DNA of 64,000 nucleotides, from contig NZ_CAJQNT010000030.1 in assembly GCF_905479755.1 (NCBI RefSeq), positions 33,427 to 97,426 of the forward strand, given 5' to 3'. Of the stretch, positions 23,060 to 34,109 are shown one piece after another (the first letter of the stretch is position 1; the number at the start of each line of letters is the position of its first letter). A program made the translations under genes and the position numbers. The DNA comes from an uncultured Schumannella sp. (GTDB lineage Bacteria; Actinomycetota; Actinomycetes; Actinomycetales; Microbacteriaceae). The notes below the pieces were generated by a model, which ran no database searches, had not been told where the DNA came from, and saw only the letters and a program-made list of their open reading frames with translations.

Positions 23060-26000
23060 GCGCCTTGCTGATGCGCTGAACGCTCACCGGTCCCTGGGCT
23101 CCGAGGTGCTGGGCGAAGAGCGAGAGGCGCAGCTCTTCGAGCATCCAGCGCGCGGTGTGCAGGTGCTCGGGGGCGGTGAGCGGCAGGGGTAGCTCGCCGC
23201 CCGCATCCCGCACGAGCGCCGTCGCCTTCTCGACCTCGGTCTGCCACTGCCGATCGCGGCCGAGGTTCGCGGCCATCTTCTCGGTGCGGTGGGTGATTCC
23301 GGCGAGGTACAGCGGAACGCGGCGCAATCGGTCGATGCCGGTCGCGCGGATGAAGCCGGGGTAGACAAGATTGTCTAGTTGGGCGCGCGCATCGGCGAGT
23401 GGCGACATCAGCGCCAGGCTCGACCGTGCCGAAATCGCCTTGTCGGCGACGCGCGCGGCGTCGAGCACGCGCGCGGTGAGCTGCACCGCCTCGAACACGC
23501 CGTCGATGAGCCCCGCCGAGACCTCGTCGCGCAACGCCTCGAACTCAGGTCTCGTGACGGGCGCGCGCGGGCCCGCCGCCTGGTCGATCACCGCGAGAAG
23601 TGCGTCATCGAGGAGCGCTGCCGTCGAGCGGTACGGGCTCGCGGCGAGCTGCAGCTTCTCGGGCCCGGTGAGGTGCTCCTGCACATAGCCGAGCGGGCTC
23701 GGCAGGCTCAGCGCGATCAGCCGCCTGACCCCCAGCGGATGCGCGGCGGCCTGCTCGGCGGCCGTGCCGAAGACCCGAATCGCGACACTCGCCCCCTCGT
23801 CGACGAGGGCGGGGAAGGCCCGGACCGTGGAGGCGCCCTGCTTCGCTTCGACGAGCCTCGGCAGCTCGTCGAGATCCCAACTGGTGAGCCCTGAGCGTTC
23901 CAACTCGCGCCCCGGTGTGGCCGTCTGGGCCACCTTCGCGACGCTCGAGCGCGCCCGTTCGGCGAAGCGTGACTGCAGCGCGGCGAGGCTCTTGTCGAGC
24001 CCGACGCGCCGACCGCGCGCGTCGATCGCGGCGAAACCCATCCGCAGATGCGCCGCGACGCGGTCGAGGTCGAAGTCGGAGGCGGCCACGACCGTGTGCG
24101 TCGCACGCCGGATTTCCTGCGCGAGCAGGTCCGTCAACGGGGAGTCGGCGTGCTCGGGGAGTTCCGCCATGAGCTTTCTCGCCCAGTCGGCGGCCGGCAC
24201 GACGTTCTTCCGGATGTGCTTGGGCAGGCTCTTGATGAGCGCCGTCACGAGCTCCTCGCGAAGCCCCGGCACGAGCCAGTCGAAGCCGCGATCCTCCAGC
24301 CGCGGCAGCACCGCGAGCGGGATCTCGAGCGTCACCCCGTCATCCTCGGCCCCCGGCTCGAAACGGTAGGCGAGGCGCAGCCGCTGCTCGCCGGCCTGCC
24401 AGTGGGTGGGGAAGCCCTGTTCGTCGCGCGCGGGCGCGGCCTCCTCCTCGCCGAGGAGGGCCTCCCGCGTCATCGTCAGCAACTCGGGTGTCGCGCGGCG
24501 GGCGTCGCGCCACCAGCGCTCGAAGCGCCGTACGTCGGTGACGTCGGCGGGAATCCGTCGGTCGTAGAAGTCGACGACGGCCTCGTCGTCGACCAGGATG
24601 TCGCGGCGGCGGGTGCGCTCCTCCAACTGTTCGAGTTCGCGACGCAGCGCCCGGTTGGCGCGATCGAACTCGAACAGTGCGTTGTTCCGGATCTCGAACG
24701 GCCACTCCCCGGGCTTGCCGTCCATGCCGACGAGGGCATGCCGGATGAACAGCTCGCGGGCCTGCTCGGCGTCGATCCGCGCCAACTGGATGCGGCGCCT
24801 CGGCACGATCGGAACGCCGTAGAGGGTGACCTTCTCGTCGGCGACCGCCGAACCCTGCCTCTTCTCCCAACGCGGCAGCCCGTAGCTGCGCTTCACCAGG
24901 TGTTCGGCGAGCGGCTCCGCCCAGGCCGGGTCGATGCGCGCCACCGTGCGGGCGAACAGGCGGCTCGTCTCCACCAGCTCGGCGGCCATCACCGCGGCGG
25001 GCGGCTTCTTCGCGAGCGCCGACCCGGGGAAAATCGTGAAGCGCTGCTGGCGCGAGCCGAGGAACTCGGTGGAGCGGCGCCCCTTCTCGCCCGGCTTCGC
25101 GCGCGAGCGCTCATCGAGCAGGCCGATGCGGCTGAGCAGCCCCGAGAGCAGCGAGATGTGGATCGCGTCGGCGTCGGTGCTCGCGCCCTGGGGCACGATG
25201 CCGAGCGGCTTGGCGGCGCGCACCAGCTGGCGGTAGAGCTCCTGCCACTCGCGCACCCGCAGGTAGTTCAGGAACTCGGACTTGCACAGGCGCCGGAACG
25301 CGCTGCTGGAGAGTTCGCGCTGCTGGTGCTCCACGTGGTTCCAGAGGTTCAGCAGGCTGATGAAATCGCTCGTCGGGTCGGTGAAGCGGGCGTGGGAGGC
25401 ATCCGCTGTTCCGCGCTTTTCGAGCGGTCGCTCGCGCGGATCCTGGATGCTCAGCCCGGCCACGATCGCCATCACCTCGCGCGCGACCCCGCGCCGCTCG
25501 GCCTCCACGATCATGCGGCCGAAGCGGGGGTCCACCGGCAGCCGGGCGAGGTCGCGCCCGGACTTGGTGATGCGGGTGTGGCCGGTTGTCGGGTCGGCGG
25601 AGATCGCGCCGAGTTCGAGCAGCAGGTCGGTGCCGTCCTTGATGCCGCGCGCATCCGGCGGCTCGACGAACGGGAATTCGGAGATGTCGCCGAGCCGCAG
25701 GTCGATCATCTGGAGGATGACGGCGGCGAGGCTCGTGCGCAGGATCTCGGGGTCGGTGAACTCGGGGCGGGAGTCGAAGTCCTCCTCCGAGTACAGCCGG
25801 ATGGCGATGCCGTCGCTCGTACGCCCGGCGCGACCCGAGCGCTGGTTGGCGCTCGCCTGGCTGATCGCCTCGATCGGCAGACGCTGCACCTTCGAACGCG
25901 CCGAGTAGCGGCTGATGCGCGCGGTGCCGGTGTCGATCACGTACTTGATTCCCGGAACCGTGAGGCTCGTCTCGGCGACGTTGGTGGCGAGCACGATGCG

Positions 26001-26894
26001 GCGGCGGATGCCCGGCCGGGCCTGCTCGAAGACGCGATGCTGCTCCGCGGAGCTCAATCGGCCGTAGAGCGGCAGCACCTCGGTGGACTCGCCGGCGGCG
26101 CCGCGCGAGGTGAGGCGTCCGCGAATGGCGTCGGCGGCATCCCGGATCTCGTTCTCGCCGCTGAAAAAGACGAGCACGTCGCCGGTGCCCTCGCGCTCCA
26201 ACTCGTCGAGCGCATCCAGCACGCCCTGCACGATGTCGCGGTCGTCGCGGGTCGCGCCGTCGTCGCTGTCGTCGTCGCCGGACTCGGCGACGAGCGGGCG
26301 GTAGCGGATCTCGACCGGGTAGCTGCGTCCGCTCACCTCGACGATCGGGGCGGGGGAGCCAGCGGTGGCGAAGTGTTTCGCGAAACGCTCCGGGTCGATC
26401 GTCGCGCTCGTGATGATGACCTTGAGCTCGGGGCGACGCGGCAGGAGCCGCGTGAGGTAGCCGAGCAGGAAGTCGATCGTGAGGCTGCGTTCGTGCGCCT
26501 CGTCGATGATGATCGTGTCGTAGCGGCGCAGGTCGCGGTCGCGGTTGATTTCGGCGAGCAGCACGCCGTCGGTCATCAGCTTGACCGCCGTCTCGCGCTT
26601 CGTGCGGTCGTCGAAGCGCACCTGATAGCCGACGAGGGTGCCGAGCTCGACGCCGAGCTCCTCGGCGATCCGCTCGGCGACGCTGCGTGCGGCGATCCGG
26701 CGCGGCTGGGTGTGTCCGATCTTCTCGCGTCCGAGCTCCAGCAGGATCTTCGGCAGTTGGGTCGTCTTGCCCGAGCCGGTCGCGCCCGCCACGATCACCA
26801 CCTGGTTGTCGGCGATGGCGCGCGAAAGCTCCTCCCGCGCGGCGCTGACGGGCAGCTCCGGCGGGTAGGTGATCGGCGGCAGGTCGAGGGGCAT
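23049..26894 (-). CDS. hrpA: ATP-dependent RNA helicase HrpA
   Basis: The 1281-residue DEAH-box protein has GATGSGKTTQ (Walker A, ~37-46), IIIDEAHERSL (motif II), SATIDPERF (motif III), TNVAETSLTVPGIKYVIDTG, and QRSGRAGRTSDG (motif VI). Helicase-associated and OB-fold domains follow, then the long C-terminal DUF3418 region specific to HrpA. It unwinds RNA, and in E. coli HrpA rescues collided or stalled ribosomes. TAGCCT (minus, 26903-26908) lies 8 nt before the ATG. A GC-rich antisense open frame covers nearly the whole gene but is not credible as a gene. Confidence 0.97.
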   Translation of the reverse strand: MPLDLPPITYPPELPVSAAREELSRAIADNQVVIVAGATGSGKTTQLPKILLELGREKIGHTQPRRIAARSVAERIAEELGVELGTLVGYQVRFDDRTKRETAVKLMTDGVLLAEINRDRDLRRYDTIIIDEAHERSLTIDFLLGYLTRLLPRRPELKVIITSATIDPERFAKHFATAGSPAPIVEVSGRSYPVEIRYRPLVAESGDDDSDDGATRDDRDIVQGVLDALDELEREGTGDVLVFFSGENEIRDAADAIRGRLTSRGAAGESTEVLPLYGRLSSAEQHRVFEQARPGIRRRIVLATNVAETSLTVPGIKYVIDTGTARISRYSARSKVQRLPIEAISQASANQRSGRAGRTSDGIAIRLYSEEDFDSRPEFTDPEILRTSLAAVILQMIDLRLGDISEFPFVEPPDARGIKDGTDLLLELGAISADPTTGHTRITKSGRDLARLPVDPRFGRMIVEAERRGVAREVMAIVAGLSIQDPRERPLEKRGTADASHARFTDPTSDFISLLNLWNHVEHQQRELSSSAFRRLCKSEFLNYLRVREWQELYRQLVRAAKPLGIVPQGASTDADAIHISLLSGLLSRIGLLDERSRAKPGEKGRRSTEFLGSRQQRFTIFPGSALAKKPPAAVMAAELVETSRLFARTVARIDPAWAEPLAEHLVKRSYGLPRWEKRQGSAVADEKVTLYGVPIVPRRRIQLARIDAEQARELFIRHALVGMDGKPGEWPFEIRNNALFEFDRANRALRRELEQLEERTRRRDILVDDEAVVDFYDRRIPADVTDVRRFERWWRDARRATPELLTMTREALLGEEEAAPARDEQGFPTHWQAGEQRLRLAYRFEPGAEDDGVTLEIPLAVLPRLEDRGFDWLVPGLREELVTALIKSLPKHIRKNVVPAADWARKLMAELPEHADSPLTDLLAQEIRRATHTVVAASDFDLDRVAAHLRMGFAAIDARGRRVGLDKSLAALQSRFAERARSSVAKVAQTATPGRELERSGLTSWDLDELPRLVEAKQGASTVRAFPALVDEGASVAIRVFGTAAEQAAAHPLGVRRLIALSLPSPLGYVQEHLTGPEKLQLAASPYRSTAALLDDALLAVIDQAAGPRAPVTRPEFEALRDEVSAGLIDGVFEAVQLTARVLDAARVADKAISARSSLALMSPLADARAQLDNLVYPGFIRATGIDRLRRVPLYLAGITHRTEKMAANLGRDRQWQTEVEKATALVRDAGGELPLPLTAPEHLHTARWMLEELRLSLFAQHLGAQGPVSVQRISKALTG

Positions 26895-26931
26895 AGCCGT
26901 CCAGGCTAGCGCCCCTCGACCGCCGCGCGCG

Positions 26932-27738
26932 CTACGCGGCCGGCGTGACGAGGCCCGAGTACTGCTCCAGGATCCAGGCGGCGGTCTCCTCGGACGTGAG
27001 CAGCTCGTAGAGCGTGGCGACGCGCGGGTCGTCGGCGAGCTCGGCGCGCGTCGCGAGGATGTTGAAGTAGCTGCTCTCGGCGCCTTCGGCGAAGAGCTGG
27101 AGGGAGCTATCGAGCCCCGCGGCGGCCGCGAAGCTGAAGTTCACGATCGCGGCGTCCTTCTCGTCGAGTGCCTGGGGCAGGCTCGCGGCGTCGATCTCAC
27201 TGAACTCGAAGCCACGCGGGTTGGCGGTGATGTCGGCGACGGTGCTCGGCGCATCCGTCGTCTCGATCAGGCCGTGGGCGGCGAGCAGCAGCAGGGCGCG
27301 CGACTCGTTGCTCGCATCGTTCGGCAGCGCGATGCTGGCGCCGTCGGGCAGGTCGGCGATGTCGTCCACGGTCTTCGAGTAGAGCGCCAGCGGCGGCAGG
27401 TAGACCTTGCCGACAGCGACGAGGTCGTCGCCCGACTCCGAGTTGTAGAGGTTCAGGTAGGGCTCGTGCTGGAACAGGTTGACGTCGTTGGTGCCGTCCG
27501 AGAGCGCCTGGTTCGGGGTCACGTAGTCGGCGTACTCCTGGACGCGGAGGGTGAGCCCCGCCTCCTCGGCCTGACCGGAGTCGATCACGAACTGCAGGAT
27601 CTCGGCGGCGGGAACGGCGGTCGCGCCGACGCTGAGTGTCGAGTCGTCGTCGGCCGTGGCGCCGCACGCGCTCAGGGCGAGGGTGGCGGCGACCGCGGCG
27701 GTGGTGGCGAGCGCGGCGCGCGAGAAGCGGTGGAACAT
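26932..27738 (-). CDS. metQ: Methionine ABC transporter substrate-binding lipoprotein
   Basis: The 268-residue NlpA/MetQ-family protein has a lipoprotein signal ending LALSACG. It contains VQEYADYVTPNQALSDGTND, LFQHEPYL, SIALPNDASNESRAL and the VNFSFAAAAGLD segment of the methionine pocket. It is anchored on the outer face of the membrane and delivers methionine to MetNI. The gene is last in the metN-metI-metQ operon with an 18-nt gap. AAAGG precedes the ATG. Confidence 0.95.
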   Translation of the reverse strand: MFHRFSRAALATTAAVAATLALSACGATADDDSTLSVGATAVPAAEILQFVIDSGQAEEAGLTLRVQEYADYVTPNQALSDGTNDVNLFQHEPYLNLYNSESGDDLVAVGKVYLPPLALYSKTVDDIADLPDGASIALPNDASNESRALLLLAAHGLIETTDAPSTVADITANPRGFEFSEIDAASLPQALDEKDAAIVNFSFAAAAGLDSSLQLFAEGAESSYFNILATRAELADDPRVATLYELLTSEETAAWILEQYSGLVTPAA

Positions 27739-27756
27739 GGTGGGCCTTTCGAGGAT

Positions 27757-28458
27757 CTAGCGGTGAGAGAGTCGCGTGGCGAGGCGGTTGCCGAGCCACT
27801 GCAGGAGGTGAACGAGGGCGACCAGGAGCGCGACCACGGCGAGGATGTGGATCACGCTGTAGCGCTGGTAACCGTTCACGTAGGCGAAGGAGCCGAGCCC
27901 GTAGTTGCCGACCACGGTGACGATCGCCGAGTAGTTGACGATCGTCACGAGCGTGGTGGTAAATCCGCGCAGGAGTGCCGGCACGGCCTCCGGGACGAGC
28001 ACCTTGACGAGCAGTTGGACGGGGGAGGCACCCATCGCGGTGCCGGCCTCGACGAGGCCTGCGGGGACCTCCCGCAGCGCGATCTCGGCGATGCGGGCGA
28101 AGAACGGAACGGCGGCGACGCAGAGCGGCACGATGGCGCCCTCGAGACTGTAGGCGCTGCCGACCAGGAACCGCGAGACGGGGATCAACGCGACCATCAG
28201 GATGATGAACGGCACCGAGCGCCCGATGTTGACGATGGTGCCGAGCACGAGGTTGATGCCGCGGCCGAGCGCGCGCGAGCCGAACGGGGCGGCGAGGACG
28301 CCGTCCGAATCCGTCGCGACGAGAATGACGCCGAGCGCGAGTCCGCCGATGAGGGTGACGATGCCGGTGACGACGAGCATGATGAGCGTCTCGGCGCTCG
28401 CGACGAGGAGCCCGTCGACAAGGCGCGGCCAGAATGCCGGGTCGGTGGGGTCGATCAC
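27757..28458 (-). CDS. metI: Methionine ABC transporter permease
   Basis: The 233-residue permease has five to six TM helices and the BPD-type EAA loop EAGTAMGASPVQLLVKVLVP that couples to MetN. The GTG start overlaps the metN stop (GTGA), so translation is coupled. It forms the membrane channel of the D/L-methionine importer. Confidence 0.95.
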   Translation of the reverse strand: MIDPTDPAFWPRLVDGLLVASAETLIMLVVTGIVTLIGGLALGVILVATDSDGVLAAPFGSRALGRGINLVLGTIVNIGRSVPFIILMVALIPVSRFLVGSAYSLEGAIVPLCVAAVPFFARIAEIALREVPAGLVEAGTAMGASPVQLLVKVLVPEAVPALLRGFTTTLVTIVNYSAIVTVVGNYGLGSFAYVNGYQRYSVIHILAVVALLVALVHLLQWLGNRLATRLSHR

Positions 28459-29462
28459 GCGGCACCCCCGCTCGTGGCGGCGACATCGACGACGTAGCCC
28501 TCGGCCCGCAGGCTCTCGATGGCGGCCGCTCTGGTCGCGGCGTCGCCGGGCAGTTCGAGTCGGATGCGCCCGGTTTGTTCCCCTGCGACCGTTTCGATCA
28601 TGGCGCCCAAGATGCTGATGTCGAGTCCGTGATCGCGGGCGAGGCGCGCGATCACCGGGCGGCTTGAGTCAAGCCCCGTGAATGTGACCTCGACGATCGT
28701 GTTGCCGCGCTCCGGGGCGTGCTCGCCGAGCGGGAACAGCTGGTGGGCGATGCGCGAACCGGGCGTCCCGAGCAGCTCACGGATGCGTCCCTGCTCGACG
28801 ATGCGGCCGTCCTCGATCAGTGCGGCCGAGTGGCAGACCTGCTTGATGACCTCCATCTCGTGCGTGATGAGCACGATCGTGAGGCCCAGCTCGCGGTTGA
28901 GTTTGGCCAGCAGGTCGAGGATTGAGCGGGTGGTCGCGGGGTCGAGGGCGCTCGTCGCCTCGTCGGAGAGCAGCACCCGCGGGCGCGGGGCGAGCGCGCG
29001 GGCGATGCCGACCCGTTGCTTCTGGCCGCCCGAGAGCTGGGCGGGGTAGGCATCCGCACGGTCGGTGAGTCCGACCAGCTCGAGGATCTCGTCGACGCGC
29101 GCGCGACGTTCGCGCGCCGGGACGCCCAGCACCTCGAGCGGAAGCGCGACGTTGTCGCGCACGGTGCGCCGAGACAGCAACTGAAACTGCTGGAAGATCA
29201 TTCCGATTTGGTGGCGTTCGCGGCGCAGCGCGCGCTCGTCGAGCGCGGTGAGGTCGGTGCCGTCGAGGAGGATCTTCCCTGCGTCGGGGCGCTCCAACAG
29301 GTTGAGCAGGCGCACCAGCGTGCTCTTGCCGGCGCCGCTCTGCCCGACGATGCCGAAGATCTCGCCCTCGGCGATTCGGAGGCTGACGTCATCGACGGCG
29401 CGCACCGGATTCTGGGAGTCGGTGCTCGCGAAGGTCTTGACGAGCCGTTCGGCGACAATCAC
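28455..29462 (-). CDS. metN: Methionine ABC transporter ATPase
   Basis: From GTG 29462 the protein has 335 residues. It shows Walker A GQSGAGKST, Q-loop GMIFQQFQLL, signature LSGGQKQR, Walker B VLLSDEATSALD, and the H-loop LITHEM. A C-terminal NIL domain (VTFTGLDSSRPVIARLARDH and on) mediates trans-inhibition by methionine in characterised MetN. AAGG ~7 nt before the GTG supports this start; upstream in-frame codons lack support. No SAM riboswitch was recognised in the 185-bp gap. The gene is divergent from an ArsR regulator. Confidence 0.96.
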   Translation of the reverse strand: MIVAERLVKTFASTDSQNPVRAVDDVSLRIAEGEIFGIVGQSGAGKSTLVRLLNLLERPDAGKILLDGTDLTALDERALRRERHQIGMIFQQFQLLSRRTVRDNVALPLEVLGVPARERRARVDEILELVGLTDRADAYPAQLSGGQKQRVGIARALAPRPRVLLSDEATSALDPATTRSILDLLAKLNRELGLTIVLITHEMEVIKQVCHSAALIEDGRIVEQGRIRELLGTPGSRIAHQLFPLGEHAPERGNTIVEVTFTGLDSSRPVIARLARDHGLDISILGAMIETVAGEQTGRIRLELPGDAATRAAAIESLRAEGYVVDVAATSGGAA

Positions 29463-29647
29463 GCGCGGGCCTTTCTGGGCTGGGATTCGCGCATCGTCGA
29501 GCGGTGTTCGTGGGGCGGGGCGGGGCGAGGCGTGGCCCCGCGGTTCTCCGACCCTAGGTCGGGGAGCGCGCGCGTCGAAATCGCATGACGAAATGTTGCC
29601 GCCCCTCCTCCCCAGCCCCCTGCGGCGGGTGCCCTCTCTCAGGAGTG

Positions 29648-30993
<1,346 letters not shown>

Positions 30994-31000
30994 GCTGCGC

Positions 31001-32203
31001 GTGCGGGGGTTGACCGCGGCGAGCTATCTCGCCGCCTCGGTGCCGCTGCGGTTGGCCACCTCGGGCGTGATGGTGGCGTTGCCGATCCTGGCCGCGACGG
31101 AGCTCGGTGATCTCGCCCTCGGCGGTCAACTCGTCGCCGCGACGCTCGGGCCGAGCGTGCTGGCGGCACCGCTGGTCGGGGTGACGCTCGACCGGACGCG
31201 GCACCCGCGGCGCTGGATGCTGGCGGGCGCCGGCGTGACGGCGGCGGCGTTCGCGCTCGCCGCATCCCTCGGCAGTGTTCCGACTCCGCTGGTCATGCTC
31301 GCGCTGGTGGCGAGCGGCATGTTCGCCCCGTTCTTCATGGGTGGCTTGTCGAGCTTCGTCGCCGATGAGTTTGTCGACGCACGTCGCGGCTACGCGCACG
31401 ACGCGCTCTCCTACAACGTTGGCTCCGTCGGCGGCCCGGCGCTGGTCGCGGTTCTCGCGGTCGCGGGCTCGCCGCGCACTGCGCTGCTGGTGCTCGCCGC
31501 GATCGGGTTGCTCGGCTGCGCGGGCCTGTTCGCCTTGCGGTTGGCCCCGCGCCCCGCGCCGAGGGTCGGCGCGGTGCGCACGATGGCGACCGGGATGCGG
31601 CACCTCGTGGCACACCGGCCGATCGCGATCGTGACGCTGTCGGGCACGCTCAGCCAGTTGGGTGCGGGCGGCCTTGCGGTGGCTGCGGTCGCGGTCGCCC
31701 TCGAACGTGCCGGAAGCGCCGAGCGGGCGGCGTGGGTGGTGACCGCGTTCGCTATCGGCGGCCTGCTCGGCGCGCTCGCGGTGGCGGCGCGGCGCTGGGG
31801 CTCCGCTCCGCCGATCGTCGTCATGGGGGCGGGCTTTGCGGCGACCGGCGTCGCGACCGTGGTGGCCGCGATCGATCTGGGCTTCGTGTGGACGGTCGCG
31901 GCGATCGGGGTCTCGGGGCTGTTCACCGCATCCAGTGCCGCGGCGATGCTGCTGCTTCGCAAAGAACAGAGCCCGCTCGCGGTGCGCTCGCAGGTTTTCA
32001 CGGTCGGCGCGGGGCTTCGCGCCTCGGCGGCAGCCGCGGGTGCTGCGATCGCCGGCGCCATGGCACACGCCAGCGGCGGGGTGCTGCTCGCCACGATCGG
32101 CGGGGTGTGGGTGATCTCCGCGCTCGTGCTGCTGGCCTACCCGCGGAACGCGGTGCCGCTGGCGACGGGACCGATCCCTACCGGAGCTGCTTCTTCGAGC
32201 TGA
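31001..32203 (+). CDS. MFS transporter
   Basis: The 400-residue protein is very Ala/Val/Leu-rich with about 12 TM helices. The motif-A-like loop is GVTLDRTRHPRRWMLAGAGV, and a long cytoplasmic loop lies between helices 6 and 7. It is the last gene of the ArsR-AKR operon, which suggests export of the compound or product handled by the reductase; this is inference. GTG 31001 has only a weak GAG upstream. Its 3' end overlaps the convergent CoA-binding gene by 26 nt. Confidence 0.88.
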   Translation: MRGLTAASYLAASVPLRLATSGVMVALPILAATELGDLALGGQLVAATLGPSVLAAPLVGVTLDRTRHPRRWMLAGAGVTAAAFALAASLGSVPTPLVMLALVASGMFAPFFMGGLSSFVADEFVDARRGYAHDALSYNVGSVGGPALVAVLAVAGSPRTALLVLAAIGLLGCAGLFALRLAPRPAPRVGAVRTMATGMRHLVAHRPIAIVTLSGTLSQLGAGGLAVAAVAVALERAGSAERAAWVVTAFAIGGLLGALAVAARRWGSAPPIVVMGAGFAATGVATVVAAIDLGFVWTVAAIGVSGLFTASSAAAMLLLRKEQSPLAVRSQVFTVGAGLRASAAAAGAAIAGAMAHASGGVLLATIGGVWVISALVLLAYPRNAVPLATGPIPTGAASSS

Positions 32204-32762
32204 TCACGCCGGTGTCGAAGCCGAGCAGGTGCAGCCCGCCGTGGAAGCGCGCGTGCTCGACCTTGATGCAGCGATCCATCACGACGGTGAGGCCGTGCTC
32301 TTCGCCGTAACGCGCCGCCTCCTCGTTCCAGATCCCCAGCTGCACCCAGACGGTTGTCGCGCCGATCGCGAGCACATCGTCGATCACCTGCGGGATGTCG
32401 CTTGCGCGCCGGAAGACGTCGACGATGTCGGGAACCACCGGCAGGTCGGCGAGGGACTTGTAGACGGGGCGTCCCAGAATCTCGGTCGCGTTCGGGTTGA
32501 CGAAGTACAGCTCGTAGTCGCTCGACTGCGAGAGGTAGGTGGCGACGAAGTAGCTCGAGCGCGCCGGGTTCGCCGAGGCGCCCACGATCGCGACCGTCTT
32601 CGCACGGCGCAGAATTCCGAGGCGCTCCTGCGCGCTCGGCCCGACCCAGGTGCGCTGGCTGCGCATGAGCTTCGCGAGCGGCGAATTCGCCGGCATGCTG
32701 CAGCTCAGCCCATTGGTCAGCTGCACCGTCTCGACCGCGTCCGTTGTACCCATTTCGCTCAT
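32178..32762 (-). CDS. CoA-binding domain protein (YccU-like)
   Basis: The 194-residue protein contains a CoA-binding Rossmann domain: AKTVAIVGASANPARSSYFV, VNPNATEILGRPVYKSLADL, DIVDVFRRASDIPQVIDDVL, and WVQLGIWNEEAARYGEEHGL followed by VVMDRCIKVEH. Stand-alone members bind CoA but have no settled role. ATG 32762 overlaps the metY stop as ATGA; ATG 32753 is an alternative. The tight coupling to metY suggests a link to sulfur/acetyl-homoserine metabolism. Confidence 0.9.
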   Translation of the reverse strand: MSEMGTTDAVETVQLTNGLSCSMPANSPLAKLMRSQRTWVGPSAQERLGILRRAKTVAIVGASANPARSSYFVATYLSQSSDYELYFVNPNATEILGRPVYKSLADLPVVPDIVDVFRRASDIPQVIDDVLAIGATTVWVQLGIWNEEAARYGEEHGLTVVMDRCIKVEHARFHGGLHLLGFDTGVISSKKQLR

Positions 32763-34081
32763 CCCTCCACCGCGATGCTCAGCGCTTTGTCGAGGTCGTA
32801 GATGATGTCGTCGACCTCTTCGATGCCGACGCTGATCCGGATCAGCCCGGGCAGCACGCCGCCGTCGAGCAACTGCTGCTCCGACAGCTGTGCGTGGGTG
32901 GTCGACGCGGGATGGATGACGAGCGTCTTCGCATCGCCGATGTTCGCCAGGTGGCTCGCGAGTTCGACGTTCTCGATGAAGCGACGGCCGACGTCGCGCC
33001 CGCCCTTCACCCCGAAGCTGAACACCGATCCGGGGCCGAGCGGCAGGTAGGTCTGGGCGCGCTCGTGGTGCGGATGCGAGGCGAGCCCCGCCCAGTTGAC
33101 GAACTCGATGCGCGGGTCGGCCTCCAAGAACTCGGCGACGGCGCGCGCGTTGCCCACGTGCGCCTCCATCCGGTAGGGGAGCGTTTCGACGCCCTGCGCC
33201 AGCAGGAACGCCGAGTGCGGGGCGAGCGTCGGCCCGACGTCGCGCAACTGCTCGGCGCGCAGCCGGGTCAAAAACGCGTACTCCCCGAAGTTGCCGTGCC
33301 AGTTGAGCCCGCCGTAGTGTGCGGCGTCTTCGCTGAACAGCGGAAAACGCTCGCTCGCCCAATCGAAGCGTCCCGACTCGACGACGACACCGCCGAGGGT
33401 GGTGCCGTGCCCGCCGAGGAATTTCGTGGCCGAGTGGATGACGATGTCGGCGCCCCACTCGATCGGACGGTTGAGATACGGGGTGGCGACCGTCGAATCG
33501 ATGATGAGCGGGATTCCCGCCGCGTGCGCGACGTCGGCGAGCCCTTCGAGGTCGGCGATCTCGCCGGAGGGGTTGGCGATCGTCTCGGCGAAGATGAGCT
33601 TGGTCTTGTCGGTGATCGCGGCCGCGTAGTCGGCGGGGTCGGTGCCGGGCACGAAGGTCGTCTCGACGCCGAACCGGCGCAGCGTCACGTCGAGCTGGGT
33701 GACGGTGCCGCCGTACAGGCTCTGCGCCGCGACGATGTGGTCACCGGCGCCCGCGAGCGAGGCGAAGGTGATGAACTCGGCGCTGAGGCCGGAGGCGGTG
33801 GCGACGGCGCCAAGCCCGCCCTCGAGCGAGGCGAGGCGTTCCTCGAAGCTCGCCACGGTCGGGTTTGACACGCGCGAGTAGATGTTCCCGTACTTCTGCA
33901 GCGCGAAGCGGGCGGCGGCATCCTCGGTCGAGTCGAAGACGAAAGCACTCGACTGGTGGATCGGCAGCGCGCGCGAGCCGTGCACGGCATCCGGGATGTT
34001 GCCGGCGTGGATCGCGCGCGTGCGGAATCCCCAGTTGCGATCGGACGCGCGCGGGGTTTCGGGCGAGGCGGAGTCTGGCAT
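32759..34081 (-). CDS. metY: O-acetylhomoserine sulfhydrylase / aminocarboxypropyltransferase
   Basis: The 440-residue PLP enzyme of the Cys/Met metabolism family has NWGFRTRAIHAGNIPD, PIHQSSAFVFDS, YSRVSNPT, the PLP-Lys motif HSATKFLGGHGTTLGG, and SVGIEEVDDIIYDL at the end. It makes homocysteine from O-acetylhomoserine and sulfide. TAGCCT (minus, 34088-34093) is 6 nt before the ATG. metX, often next to metY in actinobacteria, is not in this window; a CoA-binding protein follows instead. Confidence 0.95.
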   Translation of the reverse strand: MPDSASPETPRASDRNWGFRTRAIHAGNIPDAVHGSRALPIHQSSAFVFDSTEDAAARFALQKYGNIYSRVSNPTVASFEERLASLEGGLGAVATASGLSAEFITFASLAGAGDHIVAAQSLYGGTVTQLDVTLRRFGVETTFVPGTDPADYAAAITDKTKLIFAETIANPSGEIADLEGLADVAHAAGIPLIIDSTVATPYLNRPIEWGADIVIHSATKFLGGHGTTLGGVVVESGRFDWASERFPLFSEDAAHYGGLNWHGNFGEYAFLTRLRAEQLRDVGPTLAPHSAFLLAQGVETLPYRMEAHVGNARAVAEFLEADPRIEFVNWAGLASHPHHERAQTYLPLGPGSVFSFGVKGGRDVGRRFIENVELASHLANIGDAKTLVIHPASTTHAQLSEQQLLDGGVLPGLIRISVGIEEVDDIIYDLDKALSIAVEG

Positions 34082-34109
34082 TCCGCCAGGCTACCGGCGA
34101 GTCGTGATG

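Noticed and set aside
24048..26909. Long open frame (953 codons) on the plus strand across hrpA
   Set aside because: It is the antisense of a clear DEAH helicase gene, has biased low-complexity composition, and matches no family. Long antisense frames are expected at this GC content.
29463..29647. Possible SAM riboswitch before metN
   Set aside because: I looked for SAM-I, SAM-II and SAM-IV conserved cores on the minus strand and did not find a convincing match; only GGCAAC and GC-rich hairpins are seen. A covariance-model search would decide.
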